From: Balneolaceae bacterium
GTDB taxonomy: Bacteria; Bacteroidota; Rhodothermia; Balneolales; Balneolaceae
Direction of reading: 5' to 3'
DNA length: 64,000 nt
Assembly: GCA_017640665.1 (NCBI GenBank)
Contig: JAEPQE010000004.1
Span: 308,832 to 372,831 of the forward strand
The notes beneath the pieces are model-generated. The model was given only the letters and a program-made list of their open reading frames with translations. It made no database searches and was not told the DNA's origin. This document shows positions 27,935 to 37,472 of the stretch, one piece after another (positions within the stretch are counted from its first letter, which is position 1; each line of letters begins with the position of its first letter). The position numbers were made by a program, and so were the translations under genes.

Positions 27935-27965
27935 TTCGAAGTTGTAGGTACAAACCGTATCTTTG
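27935..27965 (+). promoter_or_regulatory. predicted promoter for the ArsC/Spx-like gene
   Basis: TATCTTTG at 27958-27965 is an exact match to the Bacteroidota -7 box TAnnTTTG. Its -33 partner is weak (TTC at 27935-27937). Transcription would begin about 25 bases before the start codon at 27997. Confidence 0.4.
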
Positions 27966-27996
27966 ATCAAAATACAAAACTATTCAGCAAAAACGC

Positions 27997-28359
27997 ATGC
28001 TACATCTTATTGGTATTCCAAATTGTGATAAAATCAGAGCCACAAAAAAATGGTTAGACTCAAAAGGAGTGGAGTTCGAGTTCATTGACGTGAAGAAAGA
28101 ACCGCTGACGCTGGATGAAATCAAAGACCTCGAATTTAAGGTTGGGCTGGATGTGTTGGTTAACAAACGGGGAACCACATATCGTAATTTAGGATTGAAG
28201 GACAAAGATCTCTCTAAAGATGAAATGTTGAAGGTGCTTGAGGAGAATCAGAGCATGATAAAACGTCCGGTTTTGGTATATGAAGATGGAGTTTTGGTAG
28301 GCTATGATGAAGAAGCCTTTGAAAATTTTCTAAAAGAAAATGAACTACTTGAAGATTGA
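27997..28359 (+). CDS. ArsC/Spx family protein (single-Cys glutaredoxin-like)
   Basis: A 120-residue cytosolic protein with the ArsC/Spx fold. C10 in GIPNCDKIRATKKWL is the single active-site-like Cys (no CxxC), and KRPVLVYEDGVLVGYDEE is the conserved C-terminal block. It may be an arsenate-reductase-like or YffB-type thiol protein; members of this family in Gram-negatives are often of unknown substrate. No ars genes are nearby, so arsenate reduction is not supported by context. Confidence 0.85.
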   Translation: MLHLIGIPNCDKIRATKKWLDSKGVEFEFIDVKKEPLTLDEIKDLEFKVGLDVLVNKRGTTYRNLGLKDKDLSKDEMLKVLEENQSMIKRPVLVYEDGVLVGYDEEAFENFLKENELLED

Positions 28360-28389
28360 AACGTTGTACTCTAAAATTTCACATTGTTT

Positions 28390-29172
28390 ATGAAACGTTT
28401 CTTGCTTCTTTCTTTTCTGTTGATTCCCGGGTTGATTACAGCTCAGTCACCACCTTCAGCTCAGCCCGATCTTGACGATCTGTTCTCAGTTAAAGAGACG
28501 TTTCGTTACGAAGTTAAATATGGCTTCTTTAAACTTGGATGGGTGGAAGTGAGTCTGCTTCCCGATACCATGTATAACGGAAAGTTACATAAGCATCTGG
28601 TTACAAAGATTGAATCTAATTCCAAGATTCCTTTTATGAGTAAGGAAATTGATGAGTTTCACAGCTTTTTTTACGAGAATGAGGATGGACTTCCGGTTAC
28701 CGCGTATTACTGGAAGGACAACATAGATGAGAATAAGTTCAAAGAGATAGAATATGTATTTGATAGGGAACATGGAGTAGTTACGTACAAAGAGGAGGAT
28801 GATTCCAGAGACACGTTAGCTTTGGAGGAACCCGCTACCGCAGGACATATCATTTTCTACTTCTCTCGATTATTTGCCGGTGGGGATGTTGATAATTCGA
28901 TGCCTGTATATGTAACCAAAAAAGCCGGAGCAATTCATTTTGAGAATCCCTCCGAATTAGAAAAAAGGAAATATGCTGCTTTTGATGAACCTGTTCAGGC
29001 GTATCTTACCAGAGGAACCACTGAAAATATTGAAGGACCCTTTGGATTTTCCGGAGAGTTCAGAGCCTGGTTTCGGAATGATGACCTAAGAGTGCCGCTC
29101 GAAGCCCGGGTGAAAGTGTTTTTGGGGAATGCTATTGTGAAATTGATCGAATATAAACGCGAAGAATTATGA
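28390..29172 (+). CDS. DUF3108 family exported protein
   Basis: About 260 residues beginning [19 protein letters not shown], a clear signal peptide. The DUF3108 pattern starts with [21 protein letters not shown] and continues as a beta-rich domain (lipocalin-like or periplasmic), with [20 protein letters not shown]. The role is unknown. A TTG two codons earlier (28384) is in frame, but the ATG is preferred. Its last four bases overlap the start of dut (ATGA). Confidence 0.82.
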   Translation: MKRFLLLSFLLIPGLITAQSPPSAQPDLDDLFSVKETFRYEVKYGFFKLGWVEVSLLPDTMYNGKLHKHLVTKIESNSKIPFMSKEIDEFHSFFYENEDGLPVTAYYWKDNIDENKFKEIEYVFDREHGVVTYKEEDDSRDTLALEEPATAGHIIFYFSRLFAGGDVDNSMPVYVTKKAGAIHFENPSELEKRKYAAFDEPVQAYLTRGTTENIEGPFGFSGEFRAWFRNDDLRVPLEARVKVFLGNAIVKLIEYKREEL

Positions 29173-29615
29173 GTCAGATTCAGTTTAAGAAACTTCCACA
29201 CGCCAAAGACCTGGCTCTGCCGGAATATGAAACAAGCTCAGCTGCGGGGATGGATATCAGGGCGGCATTGGAAGAACCCATCACTTTGAAACCGGGAGAA
29301 CGAACGCTGATCCCCACAGGGCTACAAATGGCACTCCCTGAAGGGTTTGAAGCTCAGATTCGACCCAGAAGTGGTTTAGCGATCAGAAATGGAATTACCA
29401 TGTTAAATTCGCCAGGCACCATTGATGCTGATTATCGGGGGGAAGTGAAAGTGATTGCCATCAATCATGGACAGGAAGATTTTGTGGTGAATCACGGAGA
29501 TCGAATTGCACAAATGGTAATTGCTCCGGTTGTTCAACTGTCCATTAAAGAAGTTTCTGAATTAGATGAAACTGATCGGGGAGAAGGAGGGTTTGGAAGC
29601 ACGGGGATTCAATGA
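29169..29615 (+). CDS. dut: dUTP diphosphatase (dUTPase)
   Basis: A 148-residue homotrimeric enzyme that hydrolyses dUTP to dUMP and PPi, keeping uracil out of DNA. All five family motifs are present: [41 protein letters not shown] and the C-terminal [10 protein letters not shown] arm. The start overlaps the DUF3108 gene by four bases. Length is standard. Confidence 0.97.
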   Translation: MSQIQFKKLPHAKDLALPEYETSSAAGMDIRAALEEPITLKPGERTLIPTGLQMALPEGFEAQIRPRSGLAIRNGITMLNSPGTIDADYRGEVKVIAINHGQEDFVVNHGDRIAQMVIAPVVQLSIKEVSELDETDRGEGGFGSTGIQ

Positions 29616-29691
29616 TTCAATGCTCAATTAACAATGATGAATTGGTATTGTAAATCCTCAAACCTTATCGTACATAACTCAAGCCTAACTA

Positions 29692-30957
29692 TTGAAACCC
29701 CTTAAACCCTATTACAACCTTCTCAAGAACAATGAAAATTACCGGCGCTTATGGTTGGCTCAGTCGGTTTCTAATTTTGGGGATTGGTTTGGGTTGCTGG
29801 CACTGTATGCGATCATAGCCAGATACTCAGACTCGGAATTTCTGTTAGGATTAATCATCATTGTGAAAATGTTGAGCCTGGCAGCATTCTCTCCTTTTGC
29901 GGGATACATAACCGACCGATTTAATCGCAGAAAGCTAATGATGGTTTGCGATATTGCCCGAGCGGTGGCTGTTCTCGGAATTCTTGTCGTTCAATCTCAG
30001 GAAATGCTATGGATTGCTTTCGTACTCACTTCCATCCAGATGATGCTTTCTGCCATTTTTGAGCCTGCAAAAACATCCTCGATTCCGAATGTTACCACCG
30101 AAGAAGAGCTTGTGGATGCGAATGTAATATCCACAGCTACATGGAGTATCATTTTCACTTCAGGGATGGCAATTGGGGGCTTCGCAACTGAATTCTTAGG
30201 AACAGATTGGGTCCTTATTCTGGACGCAGGGACCTACATTCTCTCCGCTTATTTCATATATCGAGCGGTAATTCCACAACAAGAAATGAGTGAGAAAGAA
30301 AGGCATGATACCCGGAACCCTATAACCGGTATTAAAGAGGGAGCTAAATACTTGATCAAGAATCATCACATTCTACGCCCAAGCATTGCAAAAGGAGTAT
30401 CAAGCGCTTTTCTGGGCGGGTTAATATATATGCTGATTATTGTAAGCGAAGATGTGTTAAAGATGGGGAGTATTGGTCTTGGTTTATTGTATGCATCAAG
30501 AGGAATAGGAACAGGAATCGGTCCGATTATTGGTCGCCGATTATTCCCGGATGAAAAAGACTGGGTAATGGTGATGGGAGGAGCGTTTTGTATAGCCGGA
30601 CTCATGTACATGGTAGTTGGCTTTACTAATACTATTTGGGTGATGATTATCTTTGTCCTCTTTGCACATGCTGCTTCCGGCGCTAATTGGGTGATGAGTA
30701 CCGTATTGCTTCAAAAGAGAACCCGGGACACCTTCCGCGGAAGAATATTCAGTACCGAATGGTTGCTTTTTACGCTCGCAAATTCTGTTTCTGTGATGAT
30801 TGCTTCTCTTGTTCTCGAATTCGAGTTAATCGAAATAAAGCCATTGATAATGATCTACGGTTCAATGACTGTTTTGGCAGGGATAGTCTGGAGTTTGACA
30901 ATTACCAGGAATGAAAAGGTTTATCAAAGCAGCGCTAGTTTATCATCTTCAAGCTGA
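29692..30957 (+). CDS. MFS transporter
   Basis: A 421-residue inner-membrane carrier with about 12 transmembrane helices. N-terminal features are RLWLAQSVSNFGDWFGLLAL and, after helix 2, the loop GYITDRFNRRKLMMVCD, a version of the MFS motif A. It resembles the NreB/EntS-like efflux group. Substrate unknown. The start is TTG at 29692 (MKPLKPYYN); no better ATG lies upstream. It ends about 100 bases before the convergent S9 peptidase gene. Confidence 0.88.
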   Translation: MKPLKPYYNLLKNNENYRRLWLAQSVSNFGDWFGLLALYAIIARYSDSEFLLGLIIIVKMLSLAAFSPFAGYITDRFNRRKLMMVCDIARAVAVLGILVVQSQEMLWIAFVLTSIQMMLSAIFEPAKTSSIPNVTTEEELVDANVISTATWSIIFTSGMAIGGFATEFLGTDWVLILDAGTYILSAYFIYRAVIPQQEMSEKERHDTRNPITGIKEGAKYLIKNHHILRPSIAKGVSSAFLGGLIYMLIIVSEDVLKMGSIGLGLLYASRGIGTGIGPIIGRRLFPDEKDWVMVMGGAFCIAGLMYMVVGFTNTIWVMIIFVLFAHAASGANWVMSTVLLQKRTRDTFRGRIFSTEWLLFTLANSVSVMIASLVLEFELIEIKPLIMIYGSMTVLAGIVWSLTITRNEKVYQSSASLSSSS

Positions 30958-30973
30958 AGAAGAGGGTTTCGTC

Positions 30974-31044
30974 CCCACGAAAGTGGGAATCTTAAGTCGG
31001 GTATAAGCTTTTTAGAAATTCCAGATCCCTGCTTTCGCAGGGAT
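30974..31044. repeat. paired intergenic hairpins (family C, TCCC...GAAAG...GGGA type)
   Basis: Two hairpins lie between convergent genes. The first is CCCAC-GAAA-GTGGG (30974-30987); the second is ATCCCTGC-TTTC-GCAGGGAT (31025-31044), a perfect 8-pair stem. The two are rough inverted copies of each other (one flanked by AATCT, the other by AGATC). Such CCCCGCTTTCGCGGGG units are common dispersed intergenic repeats and may help terminate both transcripts. Confidence 0.7.
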
Positions 31045-31058
31045 AACTAGAAATATTA

Positions 31059-33416
31059 TCAATCCTCATCCTCGGGAATATTGAAATTTACATTCGTTCG
31101 GTAATCTCCGAGCAGGTGTTCGGCAAAGTAATACCAGGTCATTCTGTTAAAATAAGGTTGAGAGTCTCCAAATCCATGTCTTCGGCCAGGAAGTAACATC
31201 ATATCAAACCGTTTTCCGGCTTTAATCAAAGCATCTGCCATGCGAATAGTATTAGCCGGGTGAACATTGCTATCAATATCTCCATGAACAAGTAGAAGAT
31301 GCCCTTCCAGGTTTTTAGCAAGAGAAGCGTTTGTTTCAATGGGCGCATCAAAAGTAGAAATTATTTCTTCTACCTCAACACTATCTGAATTCATTTTTTT
31401 GACGGTCTTTTTGGTCTCCTTTACTCCATTATGAACTTCGCTCCACCAGATATTATAAATGTTGTTGTCATGATTACCGGCTGATGAAACAGCTACATCA
31501 TAAAATTCGGGATAGGTGAGTAGCGCGGCAGTGCTCATAAAACCGCCTCCTGAATGCCCATAAATACCAACTTTGCCTGCATCCATAAAAGAATGTCTCG
31601 CAGCTAGTTGTTCAATGCCATATCTATTATCTGCCAGCGGATAGTCACGCATATCTCCGTAGCCATAATTATGGTAGTATTTATTTCTGATAGGTGATCC
31701 ACCTCGTTGCCCCATTGCAACCACTATAAATCCAACCTGAGCAAGAGTTGTAGTTCTTGCTCGCGAACCCTGAGTTACAAAATTAACGGGGAAGGGTTCG
31801 ACTTGTGGGCCCGGATACACATAAGAGATAATTGGATAACTCTTCGTAGAATCGAAGTCAAAAGGTTTCCACATTACTCCGTAAATATCGGTTACACCAT
31901 CGGCTGCTTTTACTTTAAAGGACTCAGGTGCTTTCCAACCCTGCTCCACCATTTTGGAAATATCTGTTTGCTGAAGGTTTGCGATAATTCTTCCATTTCC
32001 ATCCCTTAGTACTGTAGTTGTAGGGTGATCTATTCTGGAATAATTATCCACAAAATAGTTTCCTTCTTCTGAAGCATCGATATCATGATGTGCATTCTCA
32101 GGAGTAAGATGCTTTACATTACTCCCATCAAAACGAACGCTGTAAAGGTTTTGGAAATAAGGATTCTGACCTTCTTCTTTCCCATAAGCCTCAAAGTAAA
32201 TAGTACTTGCACTGGTATCTATTTTAGCGATTTCGCCTACCACAAAGGATCCGTTAGTAATTCGGTTCATTAGATTTCCATTTGAGTCGTAACGATATAA
32301 CTGCCCCCAGCCCGTGCGTTCACTCCACCATATATACTCGCTACCTTCATTAATGATGGCAAGTTTTGCAAAGCGGGTATTGAAATAAGGGTTACTTTCT
32401 TCAGAGAACAAAACCTCAACTTCTCCGGTAGAGGTATTGGCTTTCAGAACATCAATTTTACTCCAGGTTCTGTCCCGGCGTAATATGTAAAGGAAGTCTG
32501 ATTTCTGAGTTTCAAAAATGCCCCCATCATTAAAGTAAGCGCCGCCCAGAGCCTGATCTTCCCACTTATCAGTGTCAAGCAAGACATTCGTTTTGGCTTC
32601 TACATCAAATACACGAATTTCATCCACATACATCTCTTCTTCTCCGGGCATCGGATATTTATAGGTTTCCAGAGATGGGCGTTTTCCTAAAGAGTTTATC
32701 ACCCATAGTTCAGGGACTTTTCGTTTATCCTGACGTTTTACCCAAAGCTTTTTAGAGTCTTCAAACCAATTTACTCGTGCTCTTAGCCTTTCATTTGAAG
32801 TTGTGTCACTATCATTTTGCTGATAACTAAACCACTTTTCGCCATCTTCTGTGAGTTGATACTCCACACTATCAGGATCGTCTGCTCTCATCACATACAG
32901 ATTGTGTGTTCGGGCAAAAGCAATCCAGCTACTATCGGGAGAAAAAGTTGCCCAAGGTTCGGGTTTGTCAGCTTCTAGTGAATCTCCTTTTATTAACCGG
33001 TTACCATTCAGGTTGTAAGTGAACTCGATACTGTCTACATGAAAGGTAAATAAGTCTTTATCGGTATTGTACTCGAAGTCTTTAAGATCTAAATCCTTGG
33101 CATTGAATGGGCGGGTAAAAATCTCAGAAAGTTGACTGGCCATTTCTTCCTGATCAAAGAGTAGCCTTTTGGAAGCTTTTGCAGCATCAGCAAAATACCA
33201 GTTTTTACCTTCACTATTTTCGTAGGTATACCAGAATTGATCGGTATCTTCAATCCAGTTTGGGTTTACACTGGTAGATCCCACCATTTTGTCCATCATT
33301 CTTGTTGTAAAACGCTCAGCCAGTTCAAAATTTGCTTTCTGTGCAAATAAAGTGGAAGAGAAAAGAATAGTGGCGAGAAGGAAGGAGAAAATTATTGAAC
33401 CCTTGTAAGCTTTCAT
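31059..33416 (-). CDS. S9 family prolyl oligopeptidase / dipeptidyl peptidase IV-like
   Basis: A 785-residue exported peptidase. The signal peptide (about 1-25, ending FAQ) is followed by an eight-bladed DPP-IV-type beta-propeller (about 60-500) and an alpha/beta hydrolase domain. The triad is readable: Ser in YGHSGGGF (about 620), Asp in VHGDIDSNV (about 713), His in LPGRRHGFG (about 747). It probably removes Xaa-Pro dipeptides from peptides in the periplasm. It diverges from the cytochrome maturation operon. Confidence 0.93.
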   Translation of the reverse strand: MKAYKGSIIFSFLLATILFSSTLFAQKANFELAERFTTRMMDKMVGSTSVNPNWIEDTDQFWYTYENSEGKNWYFADAAKASKRLLFDQEEMASQLSEIFTRPFNAKDLDLKDFEYNTDKDLFTFHVDSIEFTYNLNGNRLIKGDSLEADKPEPWATFSPDSSWIAFARTHNLYVMRADDPDSVEYQLTEDGEKWFSYQQNDSDTTSNERLRARVNWFEDSKKLWVKRQDKRKVPELWVINSLGKRPSLETYKYPMPGEEEMYVDEIRVFDVEAKTNVLLDTDKWEDQALGGAYFNDGGIFETQKSDFLYILRRDRTWSKIDVLKANTSTGEVEVLFSEESNPYFNTRFAKLAIINEGSEYIWWSERTGWGQLYRYDSNGNLMNRITNGSFVVGEIAKIDTSASTIYFEAYGKEEGQNPYFQNLYSVRFDGSNVKHLTPENAHHDIDASEEGNYFVDNYSRIDHPTTTVLRDGNGRIIANLQQTDISKMVEQGWKAPESFKVKAADGVTDIYGVMWKPFDFDSTKSYPIISYVYPGPQVEPFPVNFVTQGSRARTTTLAQVGFIVVAMGQRGGSPIRNKYYHNYGYGDMRDYPLADNRYGIEQLAARHSFMDAGKVGIYGHSGGGFMSTAALLTYPEFYDVAVSSAGNHDNNIYNIWWSEVHNGVKETKKTVKKMNSDSVEVEEIISTFDAPIETNASLAKNLEGHLLLVHGDIDSNVHPANTIRMADALIKAGKRFDMMLLPGRRHGFGDSQPYFNRMTWYYFAEHLLGDYRTNVNFNIPEDED

Positions 33417-33601
33417 TTTCGAATAGTTAGTTAAATAAAAATGAATAAATGAGTTTTTAAACTGATTTGAAAATGATGACTAAAAAAGAGTGTTATAAGT
33501 TGTAAGGGATATATGATTTGAGTAATAATCGATATTCTTTACGAACAAAATTTCTCACTTATTCATATCTTCAGGATTCATTTTCATAAATCAATTTCGA
33601 T

Positions 33602-34258
33602 TTGAAGTCCTGGAAATATGTAGTAGCTGTTTGGATGACTCTGGTTATCGCTGGGGGTGTTCTCATTCAGATTCCTGAAATCCCGATCCTTGAGCAAACG
33701 GCACGGAATATATTCTTTCATGTGCCCATGTGGATGGCGATGTTTGCTATGTTTACCGTGAGTTTGGTGTATAGCATCCGATATCTGAATTCTCCTGATC
33801 AACTGTTTGATATAAAAGCGGAATCTGCTGCCCGGGTCGGGATGGTTTTTGGAGTGTGTGGATTACTTACGGGCTCGCTTTGGGCACGCTTTACCTGGGG
33901 AACCTGGTGGACATTTGCCGAGCCAAAAATGAATTTAGCTGCCCTAGCCATGATGATATATGTAGCTTATTTCGTACTTCGCTCAGCGTTTGATGACGAA
34001 GAAAAAAGGGCAAAGATTTCTGCGGTGTATAATATCTTTGCAGTAACCACTATTCCATTTTTGCTGTATGTAGTTCCGAGACAGTTAACCAGCTTACATC
34101 CTGGAGCAGATGGGAACCCGGCTTTCAGCGAAATAACAGCAGCGGAATTACGATATATTTTATATCCGGCTATGGTTGGGTTTATCGCAGTTGCCTTTTG
34201 GATTTATGATATCGTTCATCGTTATAAAACAGTTCAATCCCGTATTGAAAATTCGTAA
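33602..34258 (+). CDS. ccmC: cytochrome c maturation protein CcmC (CcsA family)
   Basis: A 218-residue membrane protein with about six helices, of the CcmC/CcsA heme-handling family. The tryptophan-rich block WARFTWGTWWTFAEPKMN (about 100-117) corresponds to the WWD heme-binding region, with the usual WDxR-type end replaced by FAEPKMN. Conserved His residues near FFHVPMW and LTSLHPGAD may ligate heme. It presents heme to CcmE in the periplasm. The start is TTG at 33602. It is the first gene of an operon that continues to truA; ccmA and ccmB are not adjacent. Confidence 0.88.
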   Translation: MKSWKYVVAVWMTLVIAGGVLIQIPEIPILEQTARNIFFHVPMWMAMFAMFTVSLVYSIRYLNSPDQLFDIKAESAARVGMVFGVCGLLTGSLWARFTWGTWWTFAEPKMNLAALAMMIYVAYFVLRSAFDDEEKRAKISAVYNIFAVTTIPFLLYVVPRQLTSLHPGADGNPAFSEITAAELRYILYPAMVGFIAVAFWIYDIVHRYKTVQSRIENS

Positions 34259-34281
34259 ATTTGCAGAACTAAAGGAATTTG

Positions 34282-34521
34282 ATGCAAGAAGATTCAGTTG
34301 CAGTCGTTGATACCCTTACACAAGCTTACGCTGAGAAGTGGAGCGGAGCAGAATTAGAACAAACAAATGCGTTCATCTCTCTTATGTATTCAAACGATCT
34401 AATATTTGTTGTACTTGGAGTCACACTTATTATATGGGCTGTGCTACTATTCTTCATGTTTCGGGTTGATTCAAAAGTGTCCTCATTAGAAGAAAAAATT
34501 AACTCCGCGGATCAAAAATGA
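34282..34521 (+). CDS. CcmD-like small membrane protein
   Basis: About 79 residues with one transmembrane helix (LIFVVLGVTLIIWAVLLFFMFRV) followed by a charged tail (KVSSLEEKINSADQK). Position between ccmC and ccmE is the usual place of CcmD, which helps release holo-CcmE. Sequence similarity alone would not identify it. The stop codon overlaps the start of ccmE (ATGA). Confidence 0.7.
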   Translation: MQEDSVAVVDTLTQAYAEKWSGAELEQTNAFISLMYSNDLIFVVLGVTLIIWAVLLFFMFRVDSKVSSLEEKINSADQK

Positions 34522-34913
34522 AACCAAAAGTTATTCTGGGAATCATAGCCATTGTGGCATTTACCTCTCTGCTAATGTTTAATCTTGGAGAAAGCATTAG
34601 CACGTACACCGATTTTGAAACTGCTAAGGAAATGGGTAGCGCTCATGTACCCGGTACCTGGGATAATACCCAGGAATATGGATTCTCTAAAGAAACCATG
34701 CAGTTCACATTTTACATGAAGGATGAGTCAGGCAACTCACATAAAGTCATTTATCCGAGGCCAAAGCCTAATAATTTTGAAGAAGCTGATCGCCTGGTAG
34801 TTATCGGCGAGATGAGAGATGATGTTTTCTATGCGAATGAAATGCTCATGAAATGCCCTTCAAAATACAATAACGCTGATCCTTCCGAATACGTAAAAGC
34901 CTCAGAGAGCTAG
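34518..34913 (+). CDS. ccmE: CcmE heme chaperone, CxxxY variant
   Basis: A 131-residue periplasmic heme chaperone with one N-terminal membrane anchor (about 5-22) and an OB-fold domain. The heme-attachment site is CPSKY (C113, Y117), a CxxxY motif in place of the classical HxxxY. The CxxxY type is known from the System I* variant of cytochrome c maturation. It overlaps the CcmD-like gene by four bases and ccmF begins two bases later. Confidence 0.9.
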   Translation: MKPKVILGIIAIVAFTSLLMFNLGESISTYTDFETAKEMGSAHVPGTWDNTQEYGFSKETMQFTFYMKDESGNSHKVIYPRPKPNNFEEADRLVVIGEMRDDVFYANEMLMKCPSKYNNADPSEYVKASES

Positions 34914-34914
34914 C

Positions 34915-37425
34915 ATGACAGAATTTGGTCCTGTTACAGGAATAGTTGGAAAGCTGCTTATCACCTTGTCTTTCCTGTTTTGTTTATTATCGCTGGTATA
35001 CTATTTCATTGCTGCAAAAAACGATGACGATAAGAAGTTAAGAATAGGGAACTGGCTTTTTGTGCTAAAAGGGTTCTTTCTGGTTGTTGCCTCGATCATG
35101 TTAGTGCAACTACTAATGACCCATCAGTTCCAATACTACTATGTGTTTAACTATACCAGTCTTGATTTAGCCCCAAAATATCTCTGGTCGGCATTTTATG
35201 GGGGGCAGGAAGGAAGTTTCATGCTTTGGATCCTTTTCTCATGGATTGCAGGTCTGGGTTTAATGAGGTGGACACGAGCTCCTTATAAAGCTCCGGTTTT
35301 ATTTTTTCTGGGCTTAACCCAGTTGTTCCTTATTTCTATGATTGTAGGATGGAGGTTTGGCGATTTTACTTTAGGAGCTTCACCATTCAGAACTATTGCC
35401 GAAGAGATGCCTAATGCTCCGTTCATTCAAGCGAATCCGGATTTTGTTCCGGCAGATGGAACAGGGCTTAACGATCTGCTTAAAAGTCCCTGGATGATGA
35501 TTCACCCGCCAATCCTATTTGTAGGTTTTGCCATGATGACTATTCCATACTGCTTTGCGATGGCAGCTCTTTGGAAACGAAAGTATAATGAATGGGTAGG
35601 ACCGGCACTCCCATGGACATTAGGTTCAAATCTTTCATTATTGACAGCGATTTTTCTTGGTGGATACTGGGCATATGTAACTCTTTCATTTGGTGGATTC
35701 TGGGCTTGGGATCCGGTGGAAAATGCTTCATTAGTTCCCTGGTTGATAGGAACTGCGGGCATCCATACCATGATTATCCAGCGTAAAAGCTCTGTGGCTC
35801 AAAAATCGTCGCTAATTTTTGCCATTCTCGCTTATGTAGCCATCGTATACGAAACGTTTTTAACCCGGTCAGGCATTCTTGCAGATTCATCGGTACACAG
35901 TTTTGTTGATTTAGGTCTATACAATCAATTACTGATATTTATGTTGGTGATCACCGGGCTTGGATTTGGAATGTTTGCCTGGAGATATAAAGAACTTCCA
36001 TCCCCGGAAAAAGAGTCAAATATACTCAGCCGTGAGTTTATGACCTTCACAGGGGCGGTAATGCTGTTTGTACTTGGGTTAGTCATCATTTTAGGGACAA
36101 GTTCACCAATTATTGGACTGATTTTCAATGAAAACCCAACTCCTCCTGAGATCAGTTTTTATAATGACTGGAGTATGCCTATCGCAATTATTATGGCCCT
36201 GCTTACAGTTCTGGGGCAATACCTCTTCTGGAAAAAATACGATCTGGAAACTCTGGCCACCGCGCTCATTTATCCATTGCTGATTACATCTTTGCTTACC
36301 GTTGCTTCGGTAATTATTGGTGATGTAAGGAATGCGTACTATATGCTCTATTTGTTTGCGGGTTTTTTTGCCATTGTAGGTAATTCATGGGTCGTGGGCA
36401 GGCTCGCTATTCAAAACCCAAAGCTGATTGGTGGTTCATTAACGCACGTCGGATTTGGACTTCTTTTGGTTGGGATTTTGGCATCATCTGCCTATAACAG
36501 GCCTCTGCTCGATAAGAATACAGAGAACTATAATGCAGCTGTAAAACGAGGTGAGATTAATGATGAACAAGGATTTACTGTTTCACAAACAGTAGATATG
36601 CTTGAGTTGAAACTGAATCAGCCGAAGCTCATCAATGATCAATACTGGGTTACCTACGAAGGGTACGATTTAAGTAATCAAAACCGTCCCGGGCAGCAAA
36701 CCTATAAAATCCGTTTTGATAACCTGGAGGGTAAATTCTTGTACTATCTCTACCCAGAGGTGTATCCAATGCTGGCAACGTCCAATGCACAGAATGTAAA
36801 CTGGTCGGTAGATCCGGATGTAAGAACCGGTTTAATGAGTGACATTTATCTATATGTAGCAGGAAGTTCTTTCGTGGAAGATCGAAATAATCAGATCGAA
36901 AAAGCGCAAATGGTTCAGCCTGCTTCAGGTAACCCTCAGGAAGAAGGAGTTCAAAATATTTCCTTCCAAAAAGGAGAAACAAAAGAAGTAGGAAACTTCA
37001 GATTTAGTTTTGTCGACTTTGTTCAGGCTGATAGTGTGAACCTCCCTGCAAATACAAGCATAGGCATCAGAGCGAGAGTAGAAGTTTTTCATATACCAAG
37101 CAGTCAGTTGAATATTATTGAGCCTCTGTTTGCTATCTTTATGGAAGATGATCAGAACTATGTGATGTCACCTCCGGTAAACCTAAGCAGTCATGAATTA
37201 TCTTTTCAATTCGTAAAAGTAAATCCGGAAGACAGTTCCATCGAATTAGAAATCGTAGGATTGGATGAGGTATACGAAGAGGACTGGGTGCTCGTTGTAG
37301 CCGAGAAGAAACCATTCATATCGGTAGTTTGGGCAGGAACCTTTTTGTTGATGGGTGGATTCAGTCTTTCGATTTTCCGGCACTGGGAACGTGAGCGAAG
37401 CAAACAAGACAAAGCTAATTCTTAA
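34915..37425 (+). CDS. ccmF: CcmF, heme lyase subunit of cytochrome c maturation
   Basis: An 836-residue membrane protein with many helices. The WWD heme-handling motif is GGFWAWDPVENASLVPWL (about 260-277). Conserved His residues lie in MIHPPILF and other loops. A large soluble domain (about 540-800) lies before the last helix. It attaches heme from CcmE to CxxCH motifs of apocytochromes at the outer face of the inner membrane. The cytochrome c at 45195 is one possible client. Confidence 0.95.
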   Translation: MTEFGPVTGIVGKLLITLSFLFCLLSLVYYFIAAKNDDDKKLRIGNWLFVLKGFFLVVASIMLVQLLMTHQFQYYYVFNYTSLDLAPKYLWSAFYGGQEGSFMLWILFSWIAGLGLMRWTRAPYKAPVLFFLGLTQLFLISMIVGWRFGDFTLGASPFRTIAEEMPNAPFIQANPDFVPADGTGLNDLLKSPWMMIHPPILFVGFAMMTIPYCFAMAALWKRKYNEWVGPALPWTLGSNLSLLTAIFLGGYWAYVTLSFGGFWAWDPVENASLVPWLIGTAGIHTMIIQRKSSVAQKSSLIFAILAYVAIVYETFLTRSGILADSSVHSFVDLGLYNQLLIFMLVITGLGFGMFAWRYKELPSPEKESNILSREFMTFTGAVMLFVLGLVIILGTSSPIIGLIFNENPTPPEISFYNDWSMPIAIIMALLTVLGQYLFWKKYDLETLATALIYPLLITSLLTVASVIIGDVRNAYYMLYLFAGFFAIVGNSWVVGRLAIQNPKLIGGSLTHVGFGLLLVGILASSAYNRPLLDKNTENYNAAVKRGEINDEQGFTVSQTVDMLELKLNQPKLINDQYWVTYEGYDLSNQNRPGQQTYKIRFDNLEGKFLYYLYPEVYPMLATSNAQNVNWSVDPDVRTGLMSDIYLYVAGSSFVEDRNNQIEKAQMVQPASGNPQEEGVQNISFQKGETKEVGNFRFSFVDFVQADSVNLPANTSIGIRARVEVFHIPSSQLNIIEPLFAIFMEDDQNYVMSPPVNLSSHELSFQFVKVNPEDSSIELEIVGLDEVYEEDWVLVVAEKKPFISVVWAGTFLLMGGFSLSIFRHWERERSKQDKANS

Positions 37426-37472
37426 GTATGAAAATTTACAAGCAATTAATTCAAAGTTTAAAATTCAAAATT

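Noticed and set aside
27997..28359. Arsenate resistance function for the ArsC/Spx-like gene
   Set aside because: Only one Cys is present and no other ars genes are near; family membership does not establish arsenate reduction.
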